64,000 nucleotides of DNA. Source: Myxococcaceae bacterium. GTDB lineage: Bacteria; Myxococcota_A; Polyangia; Polyangiales; Ga0077539. The stretch's first letter is position 1. Every line of letters begins with the position of its first letter. Of the stretch, positions 29,511-38,098 are shown one piece after another. A model generated the notes under the pieces. The model was not told where the DNA came from and searched no databases. It was given only the letters and a program-made list of their open reading frames with translations. The translations under genes and the position numbers were made by a program. The stretch lies in NCBI GenBank assembly GCA_004297725.1, contig SCUS01000092.1, positions 124,001 to 188,000 of the forward strand. The letters are read 5' to 3'.

Positions 29511-29725
29511 CGTCAACGTTCTCCAGCGGCCTTCGAAGTGGGAGAAAGGAGGGGGAGGGCTGTAGGCCGCGGTTCGACCGTAACGCTACCGTACTGGCGA
29601 TCTCCACCGCCAAAAGCTGGACAGACTGACCGGCGACGGTGCGCAGGGTTTCCAGGGATTTGGCGTGTGGCATGGCGGGATCATCGCTCGACGCCCTCCC
29701 CCGGGATGGCGTACCAATCACCGCC

Positions 29726-30604
29726 GTGAAGCTCGACGAGTCCACGCTGCAGTCCATCGTCGACGCCGTGGTGCAGCAGCTCACCCGGGAGGCCCTGGCT
29801 CCCTCCGCGCCTTTCGCTCCCTGCGGCGGAACCCACGGCCACTCGTGCACCGCCGACCCCCGACCCCTGCACGCCGTCGAGCGCCCCGTCTTCGAGGCGA
29901 TGCTCCCCCGCCTCGTGGCGCTCACCTCCTCGCAGATCGCCATGGGGCGCGCGGGCAACCGCCTCCGCACCGACGACTACCTCCGCGCCCGCGAGGGCCA
30001 GGCCGACGCCCGCGACGCCGTGCACAGCGAGGTTCCCGACGACTGGGCCGCGCAGAACGAGCTCGTCCCGCTGCTCACCCGCTGCCGCGACCGCCACGAG
30101 TACCTGCTCTTTCCAAACCAGGGTCGCCGCCTCGATGACGTGTCGCGCGCCGCCGTCGAGGCCCACGCCAACACCTCCCCCGACGTGCAGATCATCGTGG
30201 GCGACGGGCTCTCCCCCAACGCCATCGTGCAGAACGGCGCGGCCACCCTCTCGGCCCTGCGCGGCGCCTTCGCCGACGCGGGCTGGCGCACCGGCGTCGG
30301 GTTCTATGTGAAGTACGCGCGCATCGCCGTCGCCGACGAGATCGGCGTGCTCACCCGCGCGAGGGCGACGGTCATCCTGGTGGGCGAGCGCCCCGGCCTC
30401 GGAACCGGCGACTCGCTCTCGGTCTACCTCGCGGTCAACCCAAGGCTCGGGCAGGACAACGCCGAGAAGAACTGCATCTCCAACGTGCGACCCATCGGCA
30501 TCACCGCCCACGAGGCAGGGAGCGAGAGCGTGGCGATCCTGAAGCGGGCCTTCGTGACCGGGCGCGGCGGCGTCTCCCTCGGCATCGGGTGGGGGCGCTC
30601 GTGA
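29726..30604 (+). CDS. eutC: Ethanolamine ammonia-lyase small subunit
   Basis: A 292-residue EutC. I chose GTG 29726 because it gives the usual N-terminal helix (LDESTLQSIVDAVVQQL); ATGs at 29639 and 29672 would add non-conserved residues. Family motifs include VFEAMLPRLVALTSSQIAMG, VQIIVGDGLSPNAI, ERPGLGTGDSLSVY and NCISNVRPIGI. With EutB it forms the B12-dependent lyase that turns ethanolamine into acetaldehyde and ammonia. EutB is not encoded next to it, since upstream lies the divergent cysteine-rich gene. It overlaps eutL by 4 bases (GTGA). Confidence 0.9.
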   Translation: MKLDESTLQSIVDAVVQQLTREALAPSAPFAPCGGTHGHSCTADPRPLHAVERPVFEAMLPRLVALTSSQIAMGRAGNRLRTDDYLRAREGQADARDAVHSEVPDDWAAQNELVPLLTRCRDRHEYLLFPNQGRRLDDVSRAAVEAHANTSPDVQIIVGDGLSPNAIVQNGAATLSALRGAFADAGWRTGVGFYVKYARIAVADEIGVLTRARATVILVGERPGLGTGDSLSVYLAVNPRLGQDNAEKNCISNVRPIGITAHEAGSESVAILKRAFVTGRGGVSLGIGWGRS

Positions 30605-31260
30605 GCGCGCTCAAGAGGCTCCCCGCGACGCTGCTCTCGTGCAGGCTGCTCCCTCACGCCGACCCGCGCCTCTGCACGGCCCTCGGGCTGCCGTCCACCG
30701 CGGGAGGGCGCTCGCTGGCGCTGCTCACCTGCGACCAGGACGACACCCTCTACGCGGCCCTCGACCACGCCACCAAGATCGCCGACGTCCAGGTGATCTA
30801 CGCCCGCTCCTTCTACGCGGGCAGCCGGCACGCGTCGGGGCCGCTGTCGGGGGAGATCCTCGGGGTGCTCGCGGCCGACGACCCGGAGAGCGTCGCCCAG
30901 GGCGTCGCGGCGGTGCGCTTCGCGCTGGAGCACCTCTTCGCGTTCTACGCCGTCGACGCGGCGGGGGTGACGGTCTTCCCGACGGTGATCGGCAGCGTGG
31001 GGCGCTACCTCGCGGCGCAGTCGGGCGTCGCCCCGGGCTCGGCCTTCGGGTACCTCATCGCGCCTCCGATCGAGGCCCTCGTCGGGGTCGACGCCGCGCT
31101 CAAGGCCGCCGACGTCTCGCTGCTCAAGCTCTTCGGCCCGCCCACGGAGACCAACTTCGCGGGCGCCTGGGTGACCGGATCGCTCGACGCCGTGGAGGCC
31201 GCGGCGCGGGCCTTCGAGGGCGCCGTGGTCGACGTCGCGGCGCATCCCACCGGGCCGTGA
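30601..31260 (+). CDS. eutL: Ethanolamine microcompartment shell protein EutL
   Basis: A 219-residue protein, the same length as E. coli EutL, starting at GTG 30601. Segments such as VIYARSFYAGSRHASGP, SGEILGVL, FGYLIAPPIEALVGVDAALK and PPTETNFAGAWVTGS match EutL closely. EutL is a tandem-BMC-domain trimer that forms gated pores in the shell of the ethanolamine microcompartment. No other shell protein (EutM, EutN, EutS, EutK) is found in the window, so the rest of the shell must lie elsewhere or be absent. Its end overlaps the permease start (GTGA). Confidence 0.92.
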   Translation: MSALKRLPATLLSCRLLPHADPRLCTALGLPSTAGGRSLALLTCDQDDTLYAALDHATKIADVQVIYARSFYAGSRHASGPLSGEILGVLAADDPESVAQGVAAVRFALEHLFAFYAVDAAGVTVFPTVIGSVGRYLAAQSGVAPGSAFGYLIAPPIEALVGVDAALKAADVSLLKLFGPPTETNFAGAWVTGSLDAVEAAARAFEGAVVDVAAHPTGP

Positions 31261-32594
31261 ACCCCGCCCTGGAGGCCGTGGCGCTCAAGCGGGTGCTGCG
31301 CCCGGTGCACCTCTGGGCCATCGCCGTCGGCCTGGTCATCTCCGGCGACTACTTCGGCTGGAACTACGGTCTCGCCCACGGCGGCCCCGTCGGCATGGGC
31401 GTCGCCACGCTCGCGGTCACCGCGCTCTACGTGTGCTTCATCTTCTCGTACACCGAGCTCTCCACGGCCATCCCCCACGCGGGCGGCCCCTTCGCCTTCG
31501 CGCAGCGCGCCTTCGGACCGTGGGGCGCCTACCTCGCGGGGGCGGCCACGCTGATGGAGTTCCTCTTCGCGCCGCCCGCCATCGCGAGGGCTATCGGCTC
31601 GTACGTGCACTTCCGCGTGCCCTCGCTGCCCGTCGACGCCGTCGCCCTCGGCGCCTTCGCCCTCTTCGGCCTCGTCAACGCCCTCGGGGTCACCATCGCG
31701 GCCACCTTCGAGCTCGTCGTGACGGTGCTCGCCACCTTCGAGCTCGCCCTCTTCTTCGTGCTCACGGCGCCGCACATCGAGGCCGCCCGGCTCCTCGCTC
31801 ACCCGCTGCTCCCTCACGGCGTCGGAGGGGTGTTCACGGCGATGCCCTTCGCGATCTGGTTCTACCTCGGCCTCGAAGGGGTCGCGATGAGCGCCGAGGA
31901 GGTCGTCGACCCGAAGCGCACCATCCCCAGGGCCTACCTCGCAGGCATCGCCACCCTGGTCACCCTCGCCCTCGGCACCCTCGTGTGCACCTCCGGCGTG
32001 CTCCCGTGGACCGAGCTGGTGCGCGACGACTCGCCCCTCCCTCGCGTCCTCGCCCACGTGCTCTCCCCCGGCCACCCGATGACCCACCTGATGGTCTACC
32101 TCGGGCTGCTCGGGCTCGTCGCGTCGTTTCACGGCATCGTGATGGGCTGCTCTCGGCAGGTGTTCGCCCTCGCGCGAGAGGGGCTCATCCCGCGCGGCCT
32201 GGCGGCGCTCCACCCCCGGCTGAAGACCCCCGTGCGCGCCATCGGCCTCTCCGTCGGCGTCGGGTCCGTCGCCACCCTCTCCGGGCGCACCGACGCGCTC
32301 ATCACCCTCGCCGTGCTGGGCGCCCTCGGGGTCTACGTGGTCAGCATGCTCGCGGTCATCAAGCTGCGCCGCAGCGAGCCCGAGCTCGAGCGCCCCTTCC
32401 TCGCGCCGCTGCACCCGTGGCTGCCGGTCGTCGCCATCGCGCTCTCCGTGGTGGCCTTCGTGAGCGTGGGCGTCGGATCACCCGCCGTGGTCGCGGCCTT
32501 CCTCGGGGCGCTCGCCCTCGGGGCCGTGGCCTTCCGCGCGGCTCAGCCCTCGTCGCTCTCCGCGGGCTCCTCCCGCTCCCCCAGCCAGCGGTAG
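31257..32594 (+). CDS. eat: Ethanolamine permease (APC superfamily)
   Basis: A 445-residue transporter starting at GTG 31257 with about twelve membrane helices. The N-terminus LRPVHLWAIAVGLVISGDYFGWNYGL and the block FAIWFYLGLEGVAMSAEEVVDPKRTIP are characteristic of ethanolamine permeases of the amino acid-polyamine-organocation superfamily. It should import ethanolamine for the lyase whose small subunit is encoded upstream. Stop and start overlaps suggest eutC-eutL-eat are one transcript. The last 17 codons overlap the end of the convergent response regulator gene by 52 bases. Confidence 0.88.
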   Translation: MNPALEAVALKRVLRPVHLWAIAVGLVISGDYFGWNYGLAHGGPVGMGVATLAVTALYVCFIFSYTELSTAIPHAGGPFAFAQRAFGPWGAYLAGAATLMEFLFAPPAIARAIGSYVHFRVPSLPVDAVALGAFALFGLVNALGVTIAATFELVVTVLATFELALFFVLTAPHIEAARLLAHPLLPHGVGGVFTAMPFAIWFYLGLEGVAMSAEEVVDPKRTIPRAYLAGIATLVTLALGTLVCTSGVLPWTELVRDDSPLPRVLAHVLSPGHPMTHLMVYLGLLGLVASFHGIVMGCSRQVFALAREGLIPRGLAALHPRLKTPVRAIGLSVGVGSVATLSGRTDALITLAVLGALGVYVVSMLAVIKLRRSEPELERPFLAPLHPWLPVVAIALSVVAFVSVGVGSPAVVAAFLGALALGAVAFRAAQPSSLSAGSSRSPSQR

Positions 32595-33946
32595 AGCGTG
32601 CGCCGGTCGATGCCCAGCAGCCGCGCGGTCTTCTTCTTGTTGCCGCCGTTCTTGATCAGCACCCGCCGGGCGTAGGCGACCTCCAGCTCGCTGATGGTCA
32701 TCCCCCGCACCGCGGCCTCGTCGAGGAAGTCGTGCCCCCTCGGCTGGCGCAGCGCGGGCGGCAGGTCGTCCGGGGCGACCTCCGGCCCGACGCCCACCAC
32801 CACCGCGCGCTCGATGGCGTTCTGGAGCTCGCGCACGTTGCCCGGCCAGCCGTAGGAGGTGAGCAGCAGCGCGGCGGCCGGGGAGAAGCCCGTGACGCGG
32901 CGCCCGGTGCGGGCGTTGAAGGTCTCCAGGAAGCGCTCCGCCAGGGCGGGGATGTCATCCACGCGATCGGCCAGCGGGGGGATCGCCATCTCGATCACGT
33001 TGAGGAGGAAGTAGAGGTCCTCCCGGAAGGCGCCGGCCGCGACCGCGCTGCGCAGGTCGAGGTTGCTGCACGCGATGACCCGCAGGTCGACCGCGACCCG
33101 CTGCGTCGACCCCACGGGCGTCACCTCGCGGTCCCGAAGCACCCGCAGCAGCTTGATCTGTACGGGCAGCGGCAGCGCGTCGACCTCGTCGAGCAGCACC
33201 GTCCCCCCGTCGGCCTCCTGGAGCCGGCCCGAGCGTACCTTGTGCTGCGGCGTACCCGGGACGCCCTGCGCCTCGCCGAAGAGCTCGGCCTCCAGCAGCG
33301 CGTCGGGGATCGCCCCGCAGTCGACCTCCACGTAGGGCCTCGCCCGCCGCCGCGACGCCTGGTGGATGGCCCTCGCCATCATCTCCTTGCCCGCGCCGCT
33401 GGGGCCCTGGATGAGCACCGCGCTCGCGCTGTCGGCCACCCTGCGGGCCAGCGCGATGAGCTCCCTCATCACGGCGCTCCGGGCCACCATCGCGTCGAAG
33501 CCGTAGCGGGCGTCGGCCTCGGCGCGCAGCCGCTCGATCTCCGTGCGCATGGCGCCGGCGCGCAGCGACTTGTCCACCGCGAGCAGCAGCGCCGCCGGCT
33601 CGAAGGGCTTGGGGATGTAGTCCGCCGCCCCGAGGCGCATCGCCTGCACCGCCGTCTCCAGCGAGCCGTAGGCGGTGACCGCGAGCACGGCGACGCGCGG
33701 GTCGTAGCGACGCAGCCACGCGATGAGGTCGAGCCCCGACTCGCCCGGCATGCGCAGGTCGGTGATCACCACGTCGTAGCCCGTCGCCTCGACGCGCCTC
33801 CGGGCGAGCGCGGCGCTGCTCACGGCCTCGGCGTGGTGGCCCGCGTCGGTGAGCACCTCGACGATGAAGCGCGCGAGGCCCTCGTCGTCGTCGACCACCA
33901 GCACGCGCCCGACGCCAGGGCTGGCGCGCTCCTCCGTGGCCGTCAC
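32543..33946 (-). CDS. NtrC-like response regulator lacking the GAFTGA motif
   Basis: A 467-residue protein starting at GTG 33946, overlapping the sensor kinase stop (GTGA). The receiver domain has D20, phospho-acceptor D63 (DVVITDLRMPG), T91 and K113. The AAA+ domain has Walker A GPSGAGKE (181-188), Walker B GGTVLLDEV (248-256) and the arginine-rich C-terminal half. The C-terminus is a Fis-type helix-turn-helix (NKKKTARLLGIDRRTLYRWL). Where sigma-54 activators carry GAFTGA, just after ELFG (residues 221-224), this protein has EAQGVPGTPQHKV. It probably cannot open sigma-54 promoters and may regulate by other means. Confidence 0.85.
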   Translation of the reverse strand: MTATEERASPGVGRVLVVDDDEGLARFIVEVLTDAGHHAEAVSSAALARRRVEATGYDVVITDLRMPGESGLDLIAWLRRYDPRVAVLAVTAYGSLETAVQAMRLGAADYIPKPFEPAALLLAVDKSLRAGAMRTEIERLRAEADARYGFDAMVARSAVMRELIALARRVADSASAVLIQGPSGAGKEMMARAIHQASRRRARPYVEVDCGAIPDALLEAELFGEAQGVPGTPQHKVRSGRLQEADGGTVLLDEVDALPLPVQIKLLRVLRDREVTPVGSTQRVAVDLRVIACSNLDLRSAVAAGAFREDLYFLLNVIEMAIPPLADRVDDIPALAERFLETFNARTGRRVTGFSPAAALLLTSYGWPGNVRELQNAIERAVVVGVGPEVAPDDLPPALRQPRGHDFLDEAAVRGMTISELEVAYARRVLIKNGGNKKKTARLLGIDRRTLYRWLGEREEPAESDEG

Positions 33947-35442
33947 GCCTCGCCCCCGTGGCCGGTCTGCGGGAGGCGCACCACGAAGCGGGCGCCGCCG
34001 AGGGGGCTGTCCTCGACGCGGATGGTCCCCCCGTGGCGCCGCACCATCTCGTCGGAGATGGAGAGCCCGAGCCCCGTCCCCTCCGCGGCCTTGGTGGTGA
34101 AGAAGGCCTCGAACACCTTCGCCCTCGCCTCCGCAGGAACCCCGGGGCCCGCGTCGTCGACGCTGAACTCCGCCCCGCCGTGCTCGTCGGAGAGCCCCGC
34201 CCGCACCTTCACCTCGACGGCTCCGCCCGAGGGCTGCGCCTGGATCGCGTTGATCATCAGGTTGAGCATCACCTGCTCCAGCTCAGGCCGCGAGCCCTCG
34301 ACGACCACCCCCTCCTCGGCCTCGACGCTCATCCGCACCCCCTGGGCCTCGCACTCGGCCTCCAGAAACCTCGCCGTCGTCCTCGCCAGCGCGCCAAGGT
34401 CGACGGGCTCGGTGCGCCCCCGCACCCGGCGAGCGTGAGAGAGCAGCGACTCGATCACCTGCGAGATCTGCACGGCGCCAGACTCGATCTCCCGCAGGTG
34501 GCGCTCGACCCTCGGCTCGTGAACCCCCTGCTGGAGCGCGTACCGGGCGCGGCCCAGCACCACGTTGAGGGGCGAGCCCACCTGGTGGGCCAGCGTGGCC
34601 GAGAGCTGCCCGATGAGCGCGAGCCGCTGGGCGTGCTGGAGCCGGCGCTCCAGCGAGGTCGCGGCCTCGTGCTCGGCGTCGAGGTCGGCGCGGGCCGCTC
34701 GCAGCGAGCGCAGCATGCGGTCGAAGGCCATCGCCAGGCGGCCCACCTCGTCGCGGCGCCCGACGTCCACCACCTCGTCGAGGGACCCTTCGGCCACCCG
34801 CTCGGCGTGCCTCGCCAGCACCCCGATGGGGCGGATCACCGCGCCCCGCAGCCCCACCAGGGTGAGCGCCGTGAGGACGAACCCGAGCGCGATCCCGAGC
34901 GCGGTGATCTCCCGGGTGAACTGCGCCAGGCGGTCGTCGAGCGAGCGCAGGTCGCGCACCAGCACCACCACGCCCCGCATCGGCCCCCCGGGGCCGGGCC
35001 GCAGCGCCACCGCGCAGGCGAGCTGGTCGCCGTCGTCGGGGGTCTGGATCACCCGGGTGAAGGGCCTCGGGGCGCCGATCGCCTCGCGAGCCAGCGGCCC
35101 GACCAGCAGCGCCAGCGAGGCCACGGAGCGGGAGCGATGCACCAGCCGCCCTTGGGGGTCGTAGACGAGCACGCCGCGCAGCTGCTCGGCCCCGGAGAGC
35201 CCGTCGGTGAGCTCCCCGAGCTGGTCGAGGCTGCGGCCGTCGAGGAAGGCGTTGAGCGAGAGGGCCACCACGTGGCCGAGGTTGTCCAGGCTGCGCACCG
35301 CGCCCGCGTGGAGGTCCGCGCGGCGCATCTCCAGGCGTATCCAGCCGTGCAGCGTGAGCAGCAGCACGATCGGCACCAGCAGCAGCAGCGTGACCCGGAC
35401 GGTCAGCGAGCGGGACGGAGAGAGGGACCCCGGTGCGTTCAC
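33943..35442 (-). CDS. Membrane sensor histidine kinase
   Basis: A 499-residue kinase starting at GTG 35442. One N-terminal and one central membrane helix flank a periplasmic sensor region (about 40-180), followed by HAMP (VIRPIGVLARHAERVAEGSL), a HisKA domain with H286 (TLAHQVGSPLNVV) and a HATPase domain (LMINAIQAQP for the N box, VDDAGPGVP, FEAFFTTKAAEGTGLGLSIS). It should phosphorylate the NtrC-like regulator encoded immediately downstream. A TATAGC hexamer lies 15 bases before the start (35458-35463), matching the one in front of the PHP gene. The stimulus is unknown; the neighbouring ethanolamine genes make that pathway a candidate. Confidence 0.88.
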   Translation of the reverse strand: MNAPGSLSPSRSLTVRVTLLLLVPIVLLLTLHGWIRLEMRRADLHAGAVRSLDNLGHVVALSLNAFLDGRSLDQLGELTDGLSGAEQLRGVLVYDPQGRLVHRSRSVASLALLVGPLAREAIGAPRPFTRVIQTPDDGDQLACAVALRPGPGGPMRGVVVLVRDLRSLDDRLAQFTREITALGIALGFVLTALTLVGLRGAVIRPIGVLARHAERVAEGSLDEVVDVGRRDEVGRLAMAFDRMLRSLRAARADLDAEHEAATSLERRLQHAQRLALIGQLSATLAHQVGSPLNVVLGRARYALQQGVHEPRVERHLREIESGAVQISQVIESLLSHARRVRGRTEPVDLGALARTTARFLEAECEAQGVRMSVEAEEGVVVEGSRPELEQVMLNLMINAIQAQPSGGAVEVKVRAGLSDEHGGAEFSVDDAGPGVPAEARAKVFEAFFTTKAAEGTGLGLSISDEMVRRHGGTIRVEDSPLGGARFVVRLPQTGHGGEA

Positions 35443-35510
35443 GGTGCTACGGCGGAGGCTATACCGCTTCGACGCTGGCGGGCGTTGCGCTACGGTGGCG
35501 GCCCATTGCC

Positions 35511-36038
35511 ATGACCCTGTCCGCCCATGTGCCCGCGCTCGCGCGGAAGTACCGCTCGCTGCTCTCGCTGCGCGTCGCCCGCCAGCACCACGGCGCCGCG
35601 CCCGACCGCGCGCGGCTGAGGGCGCTGGCGACGGAGTTCCCAGGCGCGCTCCGGGAGCTCGACGCGCTGCCCATGGAGGAGATGCACGCCCGGGCCGGCG
35701 CGCTCGAGGCCGTCGACCGCGGCGCCGTCGTCGAGCCCTGGATGACCGCGATGGCCGGCTACCACGCGCTGATGCGCACCGCCCTCGGCATCCGGCGGGC
35801 GGGCGGCGACCCGACGGCGGTGCGCGCGGAGGTGGACGCCCTGCGCTCGAGCACGGGCATCACCCTCGACGAGCTCGACCTCGCGGCCATCGCGAGGCCG
35901 CCTCGGGGCAGGCTCGGGGTCTTCGTGTTCTCGCGCCTCGGGGCGACGCTGGGGCGCCCGCCCGAGGAGCTGTGGCAGGCGATGTTTCCCACCAGCCGGG
36001 CCGACCGCTTCGCGCCCCGGAAGGAGCCCTCGGAGTGA
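35511..36038 (+). CDS. Conserved-looking hypothetical protein
   Basis: A 175-residue, mainly helical, soluble protein without a family I recognise. The ATG at 35511 follows a TACGGT hexamer (35491-35496), possibly its -10 box. No signal peptide, membrane helix or metal motif is visible. The last base triplets overlap the start of the next gene (GTGA), so it works with, or at least is made with, the HEAT-like protein. Segment FVFSRLGATLGRPPEELWQAMF near the C-terminus is the most structured-looking part. Confidence 0.6.
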   Translation: MTLSAHVPALARKYRSLLSLRVARQHHGAAPDRARLRALATEFPGALRELDALPMEEMHARAGALEAVDRGAVVEPWMTAMAGYHALMRTALGIRRAGGDPTAVRAEVDALRSSTGITLDELDLAAIARPPRGRLGVFVFSRLGATLGRPPEELWQAMFPTSRADRFAPRKEPSE

Positions 36039-37060
36039 TCGGCGCGCTTGATTTCAGCGACGTGGCGGGCGACGGAGCGGCCCTCGACGCGCTCTCCCCG
36101 GAGCTCAACCCCCGGCTCTTCTCCCGATGGAACTACGGTCCCAACCCCCTCGCGGCGGGCGCGGCGCTGCTCCGTCGCGGCGACCTCCGGGCGATGCAGG
36201 GCGTCCTCGGGGCGGCGGTCTTCCTGGCGCCGGAGGACGTCGCCTCGCTGCGCGTCGCCGGGGCGTCCGGCACCGACGCGCTCGCGGCGGTGATGCTCTG
36301 CGCCTGGGCCCCGATGAACGCCCGGGTCGCCGCGGCCGAGGCGATGGCGGGCGCGACGGTGACGCCCGCGGGCTATGCGGCGCTGGCCGAGGTGGTGGCC
36401 GGGCCGAAGGTCCCGGTGCGAGCCTCCGCCGAGCGGGTGCTGGCCGACGTGGCCCCGCAGGCCCGGGGGAGCACCCGCGACCAGGGCGAGCAGTGGCGCT
36501 CCTACGCCGCGCAGGTGCGCGACGGCCGGCGCAACCCCCTCCAGAAGCAGGAGCTTCAGCGGGCCATCGCGGCGGCCGACGTGCACCCGGTGATGGGGCT
36601 GATGGTGGCCGACGACGGCGGCTTCCTCGCGGGGCTGCTGCCGCCCATCGACGACGCCGCCCGCGCTCCGCTGCTGCCCTTCCTCCTGGCGACGGCGCGC
36701 ACCGACAAGGAGGTATTACGTGGCAAGGTATTCGGGGTGTTCCAGCGGCGCTGGCGCGAGGTCGCGGCGGGGGCGCTCTCGGCGGTGGCTCGCACCCCGA
36801 TGAAGGCCCGCGAGGCGGGCGTCGGTGCGATGGCGACGAAGGCCCTCGCGGCGATGGGGGCGACCGAGGCGCTGGTCGCGGCGGCGGCCTGGGGCGGCAG
36901 CGCGGCCAGGGCGGCGGCGCTCACCGAGCTGGCGAAGCTGGGCGAGCGGCTGGCCGAGGTGGAGCTGCTCTCCGAGGCGCTGGCGATGGCCTCCGGCGAC
37001 GCCGACGCGGCGGTGCAGCGAGGGGTGGCTGCGGTGCGAGCGGCGACCACGGCGGGCTGA
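36035..37060 (+). CDS. HEAT-like helical repeat protein, unknown function
   Basis: A 341-residue protein starting at GTG 36035 by a 4-base overlap. It is built of Ala-rich helix pairs (RVAAAEAMAGA, AREAGVGAMATKALAAMGATEAL, AARAAALTELAKLGERLAEVEL), consistent with HEAT or ARM-like repeats used for protein binding. No catalytic motif was found. It contains the codon TTA within a short AT-rich island caused by a TTAC-N8-GTAT motif at 36716-36731. The inverted repeat at 37142-37167 follows its stop. Confidence 0.6.
   Translation: MIGALDFSDVAGDGAALDALSPELNPRLFSRWNYGPNPLAAGAALLRRGDLRAMQGVLGAAVFLAPEDVASLRVAGASGTDALAAVMLCAWAPMNARVAAAEAMAGATVTPAGYAALAEVVAGPKVPVRASAERVLADVAPQARGSTRDQGEQWRSYAAQVRDGRRNPLQKQELQRAIAAADVHPVMGLMVADDGGFLAGLLPPIDDAARAPLLPFLLATARTDKEVLRGKVFGVFQRRWREVAAGALSAVARTPMKAREAGVGAMATKALAAMGATEALVAAAAWGGSAARAAALTELAKLGERLAEVELLSEALAMASGDADAAVQRGVAAVRAATTAG
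36716..36731. repeat. Dispersed motif, copy 4
   Basis: TTACGTGGCAAGGTAT, inside the HEAT-like gene. It creates the rare codons GTA, TTA, CGT and GTA in one short island. Confidence 0.55.
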
Positions 37061-37141
37061 TCCGCTCCCTCCTCGGCGTCACCTCGGGTGCGCACCCGGG
37101 GTGCCACTCGGCCTTCGCGCCGGAGCCTCCTCGAGACCGCT

Positions 37142-37167
37142 CGAATGCCTGTATTTTGGGGCATTCG
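37142..37167. promoter_or_regulatory. 8-base inverted repeat around an AT-rich loop
   Basis: CGAATGCC (37142-37149) pairs with GGCATTCG (37160-37167) across the ten bases TGTATTTTGG. It lies 82 bases after the HEAT-like gene and about 96 bases before the outer-membrane protein start. It may be a repressor or activator site for the downstream gene or a weak terminator for the upstream one. The AT-rich centre is unusual for this sequence. Confidence 0.45.
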
Positions 37168-37262
37168 CGCCGAGGGGGTAGCCATGTCCGCGGGCGCGCC
37201 CATGGTCCGCCCGGGTGGGTCGCAGACTCGCGCCCTGCCCGTCCACGATGGAGGTCATTTCC

Positions 37263-38054
37263 ATGAAGCGAATTACCCGACTGAGCATCGCCCTCGCCGC
37301 CCTCGCCACGGTGTCCGCCGCCTCCAGCGCGCAGGCCCAGCAGGTCGCCCCGGCCCAGCAGCTCCCGCTGTCCTTCGCCCGCCGCCCGCTGACACTCACC
37401 CGCAACACGTTGCGCGTCGACGCGGAGTTCGTCATCTCGCACACCGAGGTGACCTTCCTCGGCACGACGTCCTCGTCCACCGGCGTGGGCCTCTCCGTGG
37501 GCGGGGGCTTCGGCATCACCGAAGACCTCGAGGTCGGCGCGACGGTGCTCCCGCTCACCCTCAGCCCTGACTTTCAGTACAACCGCCCGTCGGTCTACGG
37601 CACGTACCGCTTCCTCCGCGGCGACGTCGAGGTGGGCGCCCGGCTCGCCCTCTCCCTGCCCATCAACGGCGACTTCGGCATCAACGTCGGCGTCCCGGTG
37701 CTCCTGCACCTCGGCGACACCATGCGCCTCGACACGGGCGCCTTCCTCCAGCTCACCACCAGCGACCCGCTGGGCAAGTCGCTCAACATCCCGCTGGCCT
37801 TCACCGCCAGCATCAACCCCAACCTCTTCGTCGGGGCGCGCACGGGCCTGCTGTTTCCGGACTTCGACGGCCTCGTGATGCCCCTCGGCGCGTACGTCGG
37901 CTACACCATCGCGGGCGGCGACGGCAGCACCCCCCTGGCCGACATCACCGGGGCCTTCGACTTCCCGTACTTCGTGAGGAGCAGCGGCGGCGACACCATC
38001 TACACCGGCCTCTGGACCGCCTCGCTCAACGGCCGGATCTTCTTCAACCTCTGA
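37263..38054 (+). CDS. Putative outer-membrane beta-barrel protein
   Basis: A 263-residue protein. ATG 37263 has GGAGG at 37250-37254 and starts a signal peptide cleaved after SSAQA. The mature part alternates polar and hydrophobic residues in strand-length blocks with Gly and aromatic caps (GVGLSVGGGFGITEDLEVGA, GTYRFLRGDVEVGARLAL) and ends in Phe-Asn-Leu, all typical of an outer-membrane barrel. No specific transport function can be assigned. A one-mismatch copy of the dispersed motif lies at 37273-37288. A strong terminator follows. Confidence 0.72.
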   Translation: MKRITRLSIALAALATVSAASSAQAQQVAPAQQLPLSFARRPLTLTRNTLRVDAEFVISHTEVTFLGTTSSSTGVGLSVGGGFGITEDLEVGATVLPLTLSPDFQYNRPSVYGTYRFLRGDVEVGARLALSLPINGDFGINVGVPVLLHLGDTMRLDTGAFLQLTTSDPLGKSLNIPLAFTASINPNLFVGARTGLLFPDFDGLVMPLGAYVGYTIAGGDGSTPLADITGAFDFPYFVRSSGGDTIYTGLWTASLNGRIFFNL

Positions 38055-38064
38055 CGCCGTCTCT

Positions 38065-38092
38065 CGTTCCGCGGGATGAATCCCGCGGAACG
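38065..38092. terminator. Bidirectional terminator hairpin
   Basis: A 12-base stem (CGTTCCGCGGGA with its complement) and a 4-base loop TGAA, between the convergent outer-membrane protein gene (ends 38054) and nuoI (ends 38099). No T tract follows, as is common at very high GC. It should serve both strands. Confidence 0.75.
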
Positions 38093-38098
38093 GACGGA

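Noticed and set aside
29577..29593. Two TACGGT boxes upstream of the cysteine-rich gene as its promoter
   Set aside because: They lie 67 or more bases before the start with no clear -35 partner, so the evidence is too weak to call.
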